This document shows, in pieces, positions 9,353 to 19,000 of a DNA stretch of 21,192 nucleotides. The DNA is taken from contig JAAVTG010000757.1 in the NCBI GenBank assembly GCA_011947345.1, positions 1-21,192 on the forward strand, given 5' to 3'. The notes beneath the pieces are model-generated. The model did no database searches and was not told the origin of the DNA. It saw only the letters and a program-made list of their open reading frames with translations. A program made the position numbers and the translations under genes. The stretch's first letter is position 1. Every line of letters starts with the position of its first letter. This DNA comes from Phytophthora quininea. Lineage: Eukaryota; Oomycota; Peronosporomycetes; Peronosporales; Peronosporaceae.

Positions 9353-10338
9353 ATGGCTGGGGCGACAGCGCCTTGCCCCAAGTGCAACAAGGTGCTGTCC
9401 AAGTCAAACATGGCGAAGCACAAGCAGCGTTGCGGGAAGAAGAAGCCCCCAAGACGCGTAAGGCAATCAACCGCGACGCCTACGCTCGCAACAAGGACGC
9501 CATCCTCGCCAAGCGACGCGAACAGCGTGTGTATGAGCGCTATCGGCGTCTCGAAGGTAAGGCAAATTGTCACTAAAGTGAGGTTTCTGTATTTTATTTA
9601 TTATGCGTGTTATGAACTTGTAGTTGCGAGAGAAAATCTGGCAGAGCTCAAGAATAAGCCGCTTGAGGTGACCCCGACAAAGGAAAGGGCGTGGTTGCCT
9701 GAAGATGAAAGCAGCCCGTTGTACGGCGTTAGTCAAGACCCTAACCTGTATGCCTACTTTTTGGCGACTGTCCGCGACAAATGCAAGGCTAAGCATGGAA
9801 GGGGGCCTATGATGGTTGAGTTTCGAAAGTTCTACAAAGAGGCGATGTTGGTTCTTCACCCAGACAAGGTCTGTTCTCTCAAGAACAAGTTTGGGGAACG
9901 TCTGAACGACATTCAAGGCTACGCTCTGATTACTGCGAAGGCTTTCGGCGAGATCAAGAACGACCTCGAGGCAGACGTGGACGAAATCCCGGACGATGAA
10001 GCTGCAGCGATGTCTGATATCAACCTTCAGCGCGCGGAGCAGAACTTCAGCAGCGCAGATACCAGCACGATCGAGCTAAAATGAAAGCCCAAAGGATGCA
10101 GGCCGGTCTCAGCATCAAGCGCAAAGCTGTGGAGAAGTATCTCGCCTCGCGTACACTTCATCAGGAAAACTACCAGAAGCGAAAGGAAGAAGCCCAAGAG
10201 CAACGCGCCAAGGAAATCGAGAAGCTGGAGAAGATTATCGACGTCTTCGAGAACAATGGGCCTTGTTCAACGTTTGAAGAGTTCAAGGAGACTGAGAAAG
10301 AGCGATTCAAGGCCGCCTCGCAAAAGGGTAAGCAGTAG
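9353..10338 (+). CDS. C2HC zinc-finger protein with J-like HPD domain (one intron, two frame breaks)
   Basis: I do not recognise this gene as a named family. ATG 9353 opens a finger CPKCNKVLSKSNMAKHKQRC (C-x2-C-x11-H-x3-C), followed by a very basic segment (RNKDAILAKRREQRVYERYRR). A 67-nt intron (9557-9623, GTAAGG...CTTGTAG) follows, then a helical region ending in YKEAMLVLHPDKV. This carries the HPD signature of J domains, followed by a helix like that of auxilin-type J domains. The C-terminus is a charged coiled coil (KRKEEAQEQRAKEIEKLEKI). Two frame breaks are each repaired by one extra base in a homopolymer: CCCCC at 9446-9450 and AAAA at 10078-10081. The joined product is about 305 residues. 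A J domain would stimulate an Hsp70. With a nucleic-acid-type finger, a role in DNA or RNA complex remodelling is possible, and an origin as a transposon accessory gene is equally possible. No nonsense codons remain after repair. Confidence 0.6.
9557..9623 (+). other. intron in the zinc-finger/J gene
   Basis: GTAAGG donor and TATGAACTTGTAG acceptor define a 67-nt phase-1 intron. Splicing joins ...RRLE to VARENLAEL. Without splicing the first frame closes at a TAA, and the alternative frame gives an uncharacteristic hydrophobic stretch (FLYFIYYACYELV). Confidence 0.65.
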
Positions 10339-10397
10339 GCATACAAAAAACTAATTTGTGATGAGATCTACGAGTTTTTCATCATCGTCGTCCGCAC

Positions 10398-10513
10398 GTT
10401 CATACCAAAAGGACGTGTTCATACCAAAAGGACGTGTTCATACCAAACCGGACGAGTTCATACCAAACCGGACGATAGCGTTCATACCAGTATGGACGTG
10501 TTCATACCAAATG
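10398..10513 (+). repeat. left iteron array, six copies of GTTCATACCA...
   Basis: GTTCATACCA starts at 10398, 10417, 10436, 10456, 10480 and 10500 (spacings 19, 19, 20, 24, 20). The first two units are identical (GTTCATACCAAAAGGACGT); the next two read GTTCATACCAAACCGGACGA. The constant part is GTTCATACCA plus GGACG. The array lies just beyond the 3' end of the recombinase gene and matches the right array in inverted orientation. It probably forms the recombinase-binding end. Confidence 0.85.
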
Positions 10514-10578
10514 TTATGATTTGTCGATACGTGTCAATACTTGTACGAACTTGGTGCTATGTAAAGATACGAATCGTT

Positions 10579-12434
10579 CTACAATTGCGCCGAATAGTCG
10601 GGGAGGTGCTTGGCTGGGCGAGTAGCATTGCTGCGGTCTTTACGATCTTTTCTAATGAAAGAAGCGAGCATGGCAATGGACAAAGTGGCTGCGGTCGCAG
10701 AAGCTTGGGCACCGGCGTAGTGACTCATATAGTAGTCACGATAAACAGGTATCACACGCGCTTTCCAGTGCGACTTGTCTGTTTCTCCCATGGTTGTCGC
10801 AAACAGCGCGACATCTTCTCAATAAGCTTAGCAACACTGTACCAGCTACGAGAGATTCCTGCGTTGACGCGCTCCGACTTTGTCCATTGCGATAGAGGTT
10901 TGAACAAATGTAGAGACGTGTCGGGAAGCCACCACATCAAGCTCATTTGAACCCAGTCTTGAACAACTGGAATCTCAGGAGACCGATCATGCTGAATTGA
11001 CTCTGACGGGGGTGTTTGTAGCGGAGCTGGGTCTACGGGAGGGGCATTGTCTTGTGTTGTTACACAACTACGGCTTGCAATAAGCTCCTGCATCTGTTCC
11101 TTCATTTGGACCATTAGGCTTTCGAGATGACGCAGTCGCTTCACGACAGGACCTTCCTCGATATTTCTGCTTGCCTCGTATGGAGCACTGGGACATCCAT
11201 GCAAATACGCCTTATCTGGAGCCAAACAGTCGGCGAGCTCACTTTCCTCGGATTGTATGGTAATGTCTAGAAGATATCGGACCAAGGTCTCTGTGGATTC
11301 CGATACGCTCCAACCGGCCCACCATTTGATCATTCTCAGGGACCAGCGTCGTGCAGGTTTTGCGTACATGAAGCGGTACTGGGCACCAGCGCGGCGAAAG
11401 GTATGAGAAGTAAACCAGCAGTTCGACCAGTGTTTCGCCACGTATCCGGGAGTCTTGTCGCCATAAGCCACCAATCCCCTCGATGCAATTGAGGAGAGTT
11501 ATGAACGTTTGTTCAGACATACTTCTCCCCCAACCGACGGCCGTGTTCTCGCAACCTGTGCCCTGCTCTTTAGCCTTGAGTTTCTTCTTGCTTATCCCTG
11601 TCAGCGCAGGAAACACGAAGTCGTCATCACTCCATTCGTGACCCTTGGTGTTTGTGGCGTACTCAATCCAATTGCACAAGTGGAGGTACGCATCGATAGC
11701 TGCCTCATCTTTAGAGAGATGGTGCATGTTGTAGGCTCTCCCTCGGCCACGGCAGTCTTGCGATTGTATAGCGCATATGTGCCGAATTCGATGGTTTCTG
11801 TCGGATTGATCATACTGGGGCGAATTTGACGAATTGACACATCCTTCCATTTCAAAGTGAGAACTTCGTTGATGCGACACATCCCATAGAAGGCAAAGGA
11901 GGAAACCGCTTTGAACCATACCCGACTTGCTTCGCTGAATCCACACCTTCCCGCCGGAGAATCAAGAAACGTGTGCAGAACAGTGATCATTTCTAGTGAA
12001 ATCGGCACCGCTTTAGCTGGAACATATTCTGTCGCCTTTCGCTTTTTCAGTCCGCGCATGAACTGCCGTACGAAAGGGGCACGGGCAGGGTTTCCATAGC
12101 CTTGAAGTTTGCCGGCGTCGTTTTCTCGGACTGCCCACGTGTTCACGTCTGTGCCGTCGCTATTTTCGTGGGAAGAGAAGAAGCTGGCCACAGCCGACCT
12201 AGCCTTCTCCGCTGTTTGAAGCGAGACGGAACTGGATGCTGAAACACTCTGCAAATACGCCACTAGGACGACAGGAAGCTCGTGATGACGCTCTTTACGC
12301 GGGTCCGGATAACCATTTTCAACGCAGAACTCTGCAAACTTCTTGAAACTTGCCTCGTAAACTGTCTGTGTGGTCTTCTTGATCACTTGGTTCGCCGTTT
12401 GCTGGCCTTCTTTCGCTAGCTCCTGAACACCCAT
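10579..12434 (-). CDS. Crypton-type tyrosine recombinase (frame-broken, catalytic residues present)
   Basis: This is a site-specific recombinase that would excise and insert the surrounding element through a covalent 3'-phosphotyrosine. From ATG 12434: an N-terminal core-binding helical domain (about residues 1-130), the first catalytic Arg in FYGMCRINEVLTLKW (about 11890), SHTFRRAGAQ (H-x-x-R, about 11400), WWAGW as the His/Trp position (about 11315) and a candidate nucleophile Tyr in TLVRYLLD (about 11275). A long C-terminal region has a coiled-coil-like helix (RLRHLESLMVQMKEQMQELI). Three frame changes occur: near 11740-11742 (G run), near 11470, and 10782-10784 (A run). The first and third are repaired by one homopolymer base. 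The last repair extends the product to a stop at 10579. Total is about 618 residues, and no nonsense codon is needed inside. ATG 12434 is chosen because the upstream frame closes inside the iteron array. Confidence 0.75.
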
Positions 12435-12490
12435 CTGATCCCAGCGCAGGAAATTCTGGAATGGCCGCGTGGCAGCTTCGGATATGTGAT

Positions 12491-12572
12491 CATCCCTTTT
12501 GGTATGAACTCATCCTGTTTGGTATGAACTCGTCATTTCTTGTATGACCACGTACTTTCTGGTATGACTGCA
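12491..12572 (-). repeat. right iteron array, four inverted copies
   Basis: On the plus strand GGTATGAAC occurs at 12501 and 12521, and the variants TGTATGAC and GGTATGAC at 12541 and 12561: strict 20-bp spacing. On the minus strand these read GTTCATACCAAAAGGGATGA, GTTCATACCAAACAGGATGA and two diverged units (GTCATAC...). They are therefore inverted relative to 10398-10513. Divergence grows outward. Confidence 0.85.
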
Positions 12573-12775
12573 CTCGAATACTTTCAAATTTTCTGTGTAG
12601 ATGAACTTTCAAAAAAGTCAAAAATGAAAACTCTTTTAGGTGCTAAACTGTAATTGGTCAAATAACAGCAGAATGTTGTTTGAGAAAGAAGAAGTAGCTT
12701 CAGCGGAACCTCCATACAAATTCCAAACAAGTAGTTGTTGATTCCTCGTACCAAAACAACGCTAAAAGGGCGCCA

Positions 12776-12797
12776 TTAGGGTTAGGGTAGGTTTAGG
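12776..12797 (+). repeat. short interstitial telomere-like run
   Basis: TTAGGG TTAGGG TAGG TTTAGG: two perfect TTAGGG units followed by degenerate ones, about 200 bp outside the right Crypton array. Plant and oomycete-type telomeres are usually TTTAGGG, so this may be chance or a repair scar. Confidence 0.4.
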
Positions 12798-13778
12798 TCA
12801 TTTTCAATACAACTCGCAAGATGTCTGAAAAAGAGTCTTCTATTCGGATGTTGTTTCAGGAAGAGTAAGCTCTACTTCTTGATTCCAGGAATAAACGTAA
12901 AACTGTCTGCCCACGCAATTCATGGAGAAAACTGGAAAGTCAAAATAAATACATGGAGGAACACTGGACGCGAAAGAAAAAACGTAGTTTTCATACATGG
13001 ACGATAACTGGCCTGATACATGGAACCAACATGGATCGGAAACCTGGACGGTAGCAGCGCCGAATCTAGATGGGCGAAAAATTCAGTGGTGGCCTGTGCA
13101 GGCTGCACAGTGCAGCTAAAGGGAAGCTGTAGTGCGAATATCAAACTTATGCGATGGAGTTGGCAGCGAGCAATGACCATAATGTCGATCCTATTCAAAA
13201 CCCCGGCTTGGGAGGCCATCTCAAAATGTTCAATGGTTTTCTAGCAACTGGCTATGTGTCGTGAAGATGTGAGCGAGCGAAAAGCCTGGGGTGCTGAAGG
13301 ACGGACGCGGGTGGCATGCCTCGACACCGCCGGAACGACGGCGCCAAAGACATGTCGTCTACGGTTGGATGTCGAGCCTCGAGGCGGGCTGTGCTATCGT
13401 TCCGAATAGCTCGAGGGCAACGGCACCATAGTCGACGTTGCAGCGGTGCAGCGGACCATCTTCCAGAGCTGCATCTTGAACAGCTGCTTGAACCGCCATC
13501 TCGACTCGATATCTTCCAGCAAGATCAGTCCATGGCGCTCGAGTTCTCGCCAGCAACCTCGTCGACTGCCACCGTGCAGTATTTCGCTTGCGTCAGCTAC
13601 TTTCTGTCGCCAAGTTCAACTTCTTCGGGTGCTTCCTCCTGCTCGCCGGGGCCACGCGTCGAAACGCAAATGGCGGGCAATCTTGGACAGTCGCCGTTCT
13701 TCAATCAAGTAGGGCCGGTCTCTTTGACGTCGGTGTCGAAGAGCATAGCCTCGATATGGCGATCCAACTGCTTCGCTT

Positions 13779-13794
13779 GCTCACTTTTCACTCG
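13779..13794 (+). promoter_or_regulatory. candidate oomycete core promoter (initiator plus flanking region)
   Basis: GCTCACTTTTCACTCG matches about 12 of 16 positions of the published Phytophthora core promoter, close to GCTCATTYYNCAWTTT. It lies 122 bp upstream of ATG 13916 of the ankyrin gene. Motif-only evidence. Confidence 0.35.
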
Positions 13795-13915
13795 GCTGTG
13801 CACCGTTTGGTGCTGGTGAGCAGCTCCAAAAGTACGTCACGCTTCGTTTCACTTCCCAAGCAACGCCCGAGCACGCAGGTCGGCAGCAGCAAACAGCACG
13901 AGCAACTCGCCCCGC

Positions 13916-15672
13916 ATGGCCCGACACATTGAAGAGACCCCGATCCTGACGGCCGTGACGGTCGTCTGCAGACACTTTCCCCGCGTCGAGGCGCTGGACC
14001 ACGTGACGCGCAAACTGGACGAGCTGCTGGACGCGACGCAACGCTGGACCATGCCCGAGGCCTGCGCCGCCGGCTACGGAACCTGGTGGCGCGGATCGCC
14101 GCCAGGACTCGCAGCGACTGCAGACCATGGACAAGCTGCGACGGCAGGCGCTGTGCACGGAGGCCATGCAGGAGGCTGCCCGCCACGGACACGTGCACGT
14201 GCTGCGACAACTGCAGAGACTGTTCCCCGGCGCGCGCGTGACCAAGGCGGTGGAGAGCGCCGCCAGCAACGGACACACTGAGGTGCTGCAGTGGCTGCAG
14301 CAGAGCGAGCTGGACGTGCGTTGGGGGCCAGAGAGATGCTGCTGGCGGTGCGCGGCGGCCACCTCGCCACGGCGCAGTGGCTGCATGAACACACACACCG
14401 CCGGAACACCAGAGTCTGGTGGATGAGGCGGCGCGCAACGGAGACCTGGCGATGGTGCAATGGCTGCACAGCGTCGATGAGGAGACCAGCGTCAACGCCG
14501 TGGCCAACGCGGCGGAGGAAGGTCACGGAGACCGTGCAGTGGCTGACGCAGCACTGCTTCCGCGGCGAGTGTCCGTCGATCCGCATGGACCAGGCGGCTG
14601 CCAACGGACACCTGCATGTGCTCCGGTGGCTGCACGACCACGACTCGCGCTGCACCACCAACGCCATGAACCTGGCGGCCGCCAACGGTCATTTGGAAGT
14701 GGTGCAGTGGCTTAATGAGAGCCGCTCCGAGGGCTGTGAACGAGCAGCCATGGACCAGGCTGCAGTGAATGGGCACCTCGACGTCGTGCAGTTCCTCCAC
14801 GCCCACCGCAGCGAAGGATGCACGACGATTGCCATGAACGGGGCTGCGCGCAGAGGCTTCTTCGACGTGGTGCGCTGGTTGCATGCCAACCGCAGTGAGG
14901 GCTGCACTATCAAAGCCATGGACAACTCGGCGGGAACGGTCACCTCGAGATCGTGCAGTGGCTTCATCAGCACCGACCCGAGGGCTGCACCAGCGCTGCA
15001 ATGGACAACGCCGCTGCCGGTGGATATCTCGACGTCGTCAAGTGGCTCCACGAGAATCGCGCCGAGGGCTGCACGAATGCTGCGATGGATGACGCTGCGT
15101 TGAATGGGCATCTGCATGTTGTGCAGTGGCTCAACGAGAACAGGGAGGAGGGCTGCACCACCGTCGCCATGGACAATGCCGCCGCTCAAGGACATTTGCA
15201 CGTGGTCGAGTGGCTCCACAACAACCGGCAGGGATGCACGACCGACGCCATGGACCGCGCGGCTCGGCAGGGCCAGTTCGACATGATCAAGTGGCTGCAC
15301 TTGCATCGCACCGAAGGCTGCACGTTGTTTGGACTGAACAACGCCGTCGGCGCAGGGCGCCTCGACATCTTGCAGTGGCTGCACGCGCAGTACGGCTTGG
15401 GCTGCAACAGCCGCGCCATGGAGGCGGCAGCGCTCGGCGGCAACTTCGACATCATCGACTTTTTGCACCGCGAGGGTCTGGCCACGTGCAACGCGGACGT
15501 ATCGATCAAGGCCGTGGCGGCGGGCCACTTGGAGATCCTGGAGTGGCTCTTCCTTCACTACCCAGAGCCCATCCAGCCAGCGCGCTTGCTGCGTATCGCC
15601 AAGCGCCACAACCCGTACTGCGTCGACTGGTTGCAGCGCACGGGCAAGGCCGTCGATTACGACATGTGGTAG
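13916..15672 (+). CDS. oomycete ankyrin-repeat protein (several one-base frame breaks)
   Basis: This is a cytosolic-type ankyrin repeat protein, probably a protein-binding adaptor; no partner can be read from it. ATG 13916 opens a short N-terminal region typical of this family (VVCRHFPRVEAL...RWTMPEACAAG). About fifteen repeats of roughly 33 residues follow, of the form aAMDxAAxnGHLxVVqWLHenRsEGCT. They are clearest from 14580 to 15500. The last repeats are diverged and the gene ends with DYDMW-TAG at 15672. The reading frame changes near 14078, 14100, 14325, 14390, 14530 and 14933. Several are repaired by one extra G in a G run (14078-14079, 14323-14327, 14932-14934); the one near 14530 looks like two missing bases (GHLETVQWL expected). 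No nonsense codons appear inside correct frames, so the gene is probably intact in the organism. It has high GC content and no introns are needed. Confidence 0.75.
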
Positions 15673-16086
15673 ATATCTGCGGTGAAGCGCTGGTTGCTGT
15701 CTGCGTAATTATGAACCTGTACATCTACATCTTAACGAGTTGTCGCTACTGCTATGCTTTGCTTGCGTTGAAGTTCACAAGCGAAATCCTTCCTCGCACA
15801 TCGGTTACCACTCAACATGTATTGCGCTACTAGTATAGGCTTCGTCGTTTTCAAAAGTCAACTCGGGTTTCATCGTTGCTTGTTGTTGTTGCTGTTGCTG
15901 GTTACGATGTCATTAACTTAAGCGGCAACTCATAGAAGTAAATGAACTTACACGAGTTGTCAATACCGAAATTTCCTATTTTTCTTCTGAAAACCAACTG
16001 GCGCCAAACCGATTGAAAGGACGCTCCGAGGCGTCCGCCCGCGCGTTGTCCAGCGCTTGCCACCACCCCCGCCGCTCACCGCCGCT
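15673..16086. other. intergenic region between ankyrin and chromatin genes
   Basis: This is 414 bp without a gene. It is AT-rich at first, with a short imperfect TTG/CTG trinucleotide run at about 15878-15900 (TTGTTGTTGCTGTTGCTG). It then contains a pyrimidine-rich stretch (TTTCCTATTTTTCTTCTG, about 15971-15988) and a GC-rich leader before ATG 16087. It must hold the ankyrin 3' end and the promoter of the next gene. I see no clear initiator or poly(A) motif. Confidence 0.5.
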
Positions 16087-19000
16087 ATGCAGCTTGCGTG
16101 CCTCGCGTGTGAGCACCTCGTGCTTGCGCCGCTGATCCCCGAGGCGCCCGCCGCTTCCCTACAGAGCGCGCGCCATGAGACTCCTCCAACGCCACCCGAT
16201 GATTCGAAAAAAGCGTTTTGTGAGCAGAAAAGTGATTTTGAATCGTCCAAGAGCGAACTTCTGGACCAAGCAAAGCGATGCAGTGTCTGCAGCGGGCTGT
16301 ACCATGCGTCCTGCTTGAAGGAACAGGGATATAAGGGATCAGAGCCGTTTGTCTGTGGGCAATGTCACCCAGAAGAAGGTCAGACGGGTAAATTACCTCT
16401 GTTAGTGCCCCAACAAGCAGTAAAATATCTGAAAGTGGAAGAGACAGACCAAGAGGAGCCTTCAGAGCAGTGGAAGGTGTTTTCTACCACAATGGAGGTG
16501 TGCACGACCTGCAGACAAATGGAAATAAAGAACGGAGAAATGACCGACTGTAGCACGTGCAAGAGCAACAAGATCCACTTAAGGTGTGTACAAAAGAAGC
16601 AGAGGAAGATCCGTGGCAAGAAGAGGAAACGCTTCGTGCCAGTTGTGAAGAGCTGCGGGCCATGTCTACTGGCCGAAGAAGGAGACACAGAGGACAAGCA
16701 TACTGATGGATCCATTGAAACGCGTACGATTGCGTTGTTGACGCAGGATAACAATGACCAAGTACTGTGGTGGAAAGTGTGCAGTGTCTGTAAAGAACGC
16801 TTTTGTTTGCAGGAGTTTTGCGATCCTCAGAAATCGGATCTTAGTTTGAAGGATGTTATGGCGAAGGCTCCGTTGGTAGGGGATGAGTCGACGTGGTGTT
16901 GCAGCCACTGTGTTGCTATGCAAGCTCCAGCAAAGGAGTTGGTTACGGCTCTGATTTGCGACGGATGTGACGGTGAATTTAATGTGGCTCTGTTTGACCC
17001 ACCGCTGAAAAATGCCCCAGAGGGCGACTGGTTTTGCGATGCCTGTACTGTGAAGAGAAGTATGACGAAGGAGCTGCCCGCGCTGCAAGTGGTGACAGTG
17101 TTGATTTGTGATGGATGTGATGGAGAATTTGATTTGGCTAGTATCGTACCCCTCTAGCGAATATCCCGAAAGGCGATTGGTTCTGCAGCAATTGCGTGGC
17201 TGCAGCATCGAAAACTACAGACGGCCAGGCGTCAAACAATATTCTTGGCGCTACTTCTGACCTAGCAGAACCTGGCAAAACTGCCTCAGTCCCGCTCTTT
17301 GCCGCTGATGGCTCATTGTTGGTGCCTGTAACGTTGTTGATTTGTGATGCGTGCGAAGGCGAATTCGATATGGCTGGATTAAACCCGCCGCTCAAGGAGG
17401 TGCCCGCCGATGATTGGTTCTGTCCATCCTGTGCGGCTGTACAAAATCCCAAGAAGTCAGGTAGACGACGTCATTTCCGGAACAAGGTTGGTATTCCGAA
17501 ACGGCACAAGAAACAAGATGCAGGCATTAGTGCAGCTCCTGTGCAAGCACCACTACCCCCGGCGGCCGGCATCCAAAAAGTCATCGTGACCGTTTTGCTT
17601 TGTGATAGTTGTGATCGCGAGTTCGATCCACTGGCGCTTAATCCTCCGGTGATGGTAATCCCTGAAGGCGATTGGTTCTGCCCAACATGCACCATTTCAA
17701 AATCTTCAGCCACTCCAAAGCAACTGTCTGATGGAATGCAAATATGCGCAGGTTGTGACGTCAAATTTCAGACTAACGGAAGTACTACAAACAGTTTACC
17801 TCGATCAAGCGAACCTGGTGTGATGCTGTGCGAGGCTTGCTGCAATATGCAAGTTGGTTACACACGTCGACGGTCAGTACCGTCAGTAAATACTGTCCCA
17901 GCGAACAACGTTGCGACCAAATCCACCCCTGTACCCGTAACAGGCTCAAGTCGAAAAAGAAGTCGACTCTTTGGACTGAGTGATACTCCGAAGCAAGTTA
18001 AAAAGTCGAAGGTAAACACCACTTCCCAAGATCAAGTTGGTACAGCCTCATCAGTGGCCGATACAACCAGCTCGCAGAGCGTTTCTATCGGTGAGAATGC
18101 TTTTCTGATATTCTTGTCTCCAATGTGATCAGTATTGTGGCAGCTGCTGGCCCCGGGGCGAGTTTGACGGACCAAAAAGAGTAGTAACTGGAGCTTCTTG
18201 AATCCGACTGTCGTGGTTGGAGACCCAGGTGATGTTCTGACGTTGGATGATGACGATGTTATCTATATTATTTGTGATATTTGCTTTTGCGAGTTCAAGA
18301 TGGCGGACGTAATTGGCAAGAGCGACGTGAAAGATATTCCTGCTCGCCCCTGGTATTGCAATCCGTGTCTGAGGGCCCTCAAGCGGAACCGAAAAAGAAG
18401 GAAGCGATTTTCTCAACAAATGGTTGCCGAGATGCAAACCTATGGCCGTCTTTACGCCCCACCGCTGCGAAAGTGCTAGACTTGGATGCTGCTGCCAGTC
18501 TGGGAAGGCCGCCATCGTCGTACGATGGCCAACGTAAGCTGTACGAACTTGTTGGCAAAAGCGTGGGGATTTTTTTGCAATGGGATAAGCAGTGGGTAAT
18601 GGGGCGTGTGGTAAACTTCCAGGCAAATCACCCAGCGATGCTCCATACGGTGTGTTTCGATGATGGCGTAGTGGCATCTTTGCCTCTCTATGCTTTTCCT
18701 CTAGCCATAGGAACGCGGACAATGCTTTATGTGAAGGTGCCGGCATTCCAGAATCGGTGGTGGCCTGCACAGGTGCTACGGCTTAACTCTCTAGCGCGAA
18801 AGATGGTGTTACCCTCGCACGAGGAAGAACTATCTGCGTACACCAACTTCCGTTTAGTCCGCATATTCGCAAACAACGATGGACATGTGGAGACAACGCA
18901 ATATGTGTCCTGCTGGGTACCGAAATACTTGTGTCGGAGCATGAAGCACTTTGTTCCTCCGGAATCAATTTCTACAGAGACGATGGAGACCTCGGCCGAT

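Larger units (their letters stand above)
10398..12572. mobile_element. Crypton-like element bounded by inverted iteron arrays
   Basis: A tyrosine-recombinase gene on the minus strand is enclosed by two arrays of the same ~20-bp unit in opposite orientation: six copies at 10398-10513 and four at 12491-12572. The whole is about 2.2 kb. Cryptons are DNA transposons using a tyrosine recombinase; a stramenopile group has been described. They are usually said to lack terminal inverted repeats, so the iteron-built ends are notable. Exact insertion borders cannot be placed without an empty site. Confidence 0.65.
12573..13915. other. non-coding stretch between the Crypton and the ankyrin gene
   Basis: I see no convincing gene. 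The first part is AT-rich. At 12776-12797 there is a telomere-like run (TTAGGGTTAGGGTAGGTTTAGG). Between 12940 and 13060 the phrase ACATGGA recurs at 12950, 12996, 13018 and 13030, often followed by ACTGGA-like text: a weak degenerate repeat. A 17-nt odd palindrome CTGTGCAG-G-CTGCACAG lies at 13094-13110. From about 13320 the composition becomes GC-rich. A plus-strand ORF at 13316-13819 has only Ser/Arg-biased sequence. A minus-strand reading at about 13640-13440 (EDIESRWRFKQLFKMQLWKM and an acidic stretch) might be a decayed coding remnant but matches no family I know. Confidence 0.5.

Noticed and set aside
10398..10513. CRISPR-like look of the left iteron array
   Set aside because: Units are nearly contiguous with no unique spacers of regular length, and a matching inverted array exists at the other end of a recombinase gene in a eukaryotic genome.
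13440..13640. Possible minus-strand coding remnant (EDIESRWRFKQLFKMQLWKM)
   Set aside because: Broken by stops and frame changes, and not recognised as any family. Too weak to list as a gene.
13316..13819. Plus-strand ORF of 167 codons
   Set aside because: There is no recognisable domain, the composition is biased to Ser/Arg/Pro, and the initiator-like site lies inside it. I treat it as chance in GC-rich DNA.
14689..15609. Long minus-strand ORF (306 codons) opposite the ankyrin repeats
   Set aside because: It is the antisense shadow of GC-rich tandem repeats. Its sequence only mirrors the 33-residue period of the plus-strand gene, and other minus ORFs nearby do the same.
15874..15905. TTG/CTG microsatellite
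   Set aside because: Short and imperfect; nothing unusual for an intergenic region. Mentioned only in the intergenic entry.
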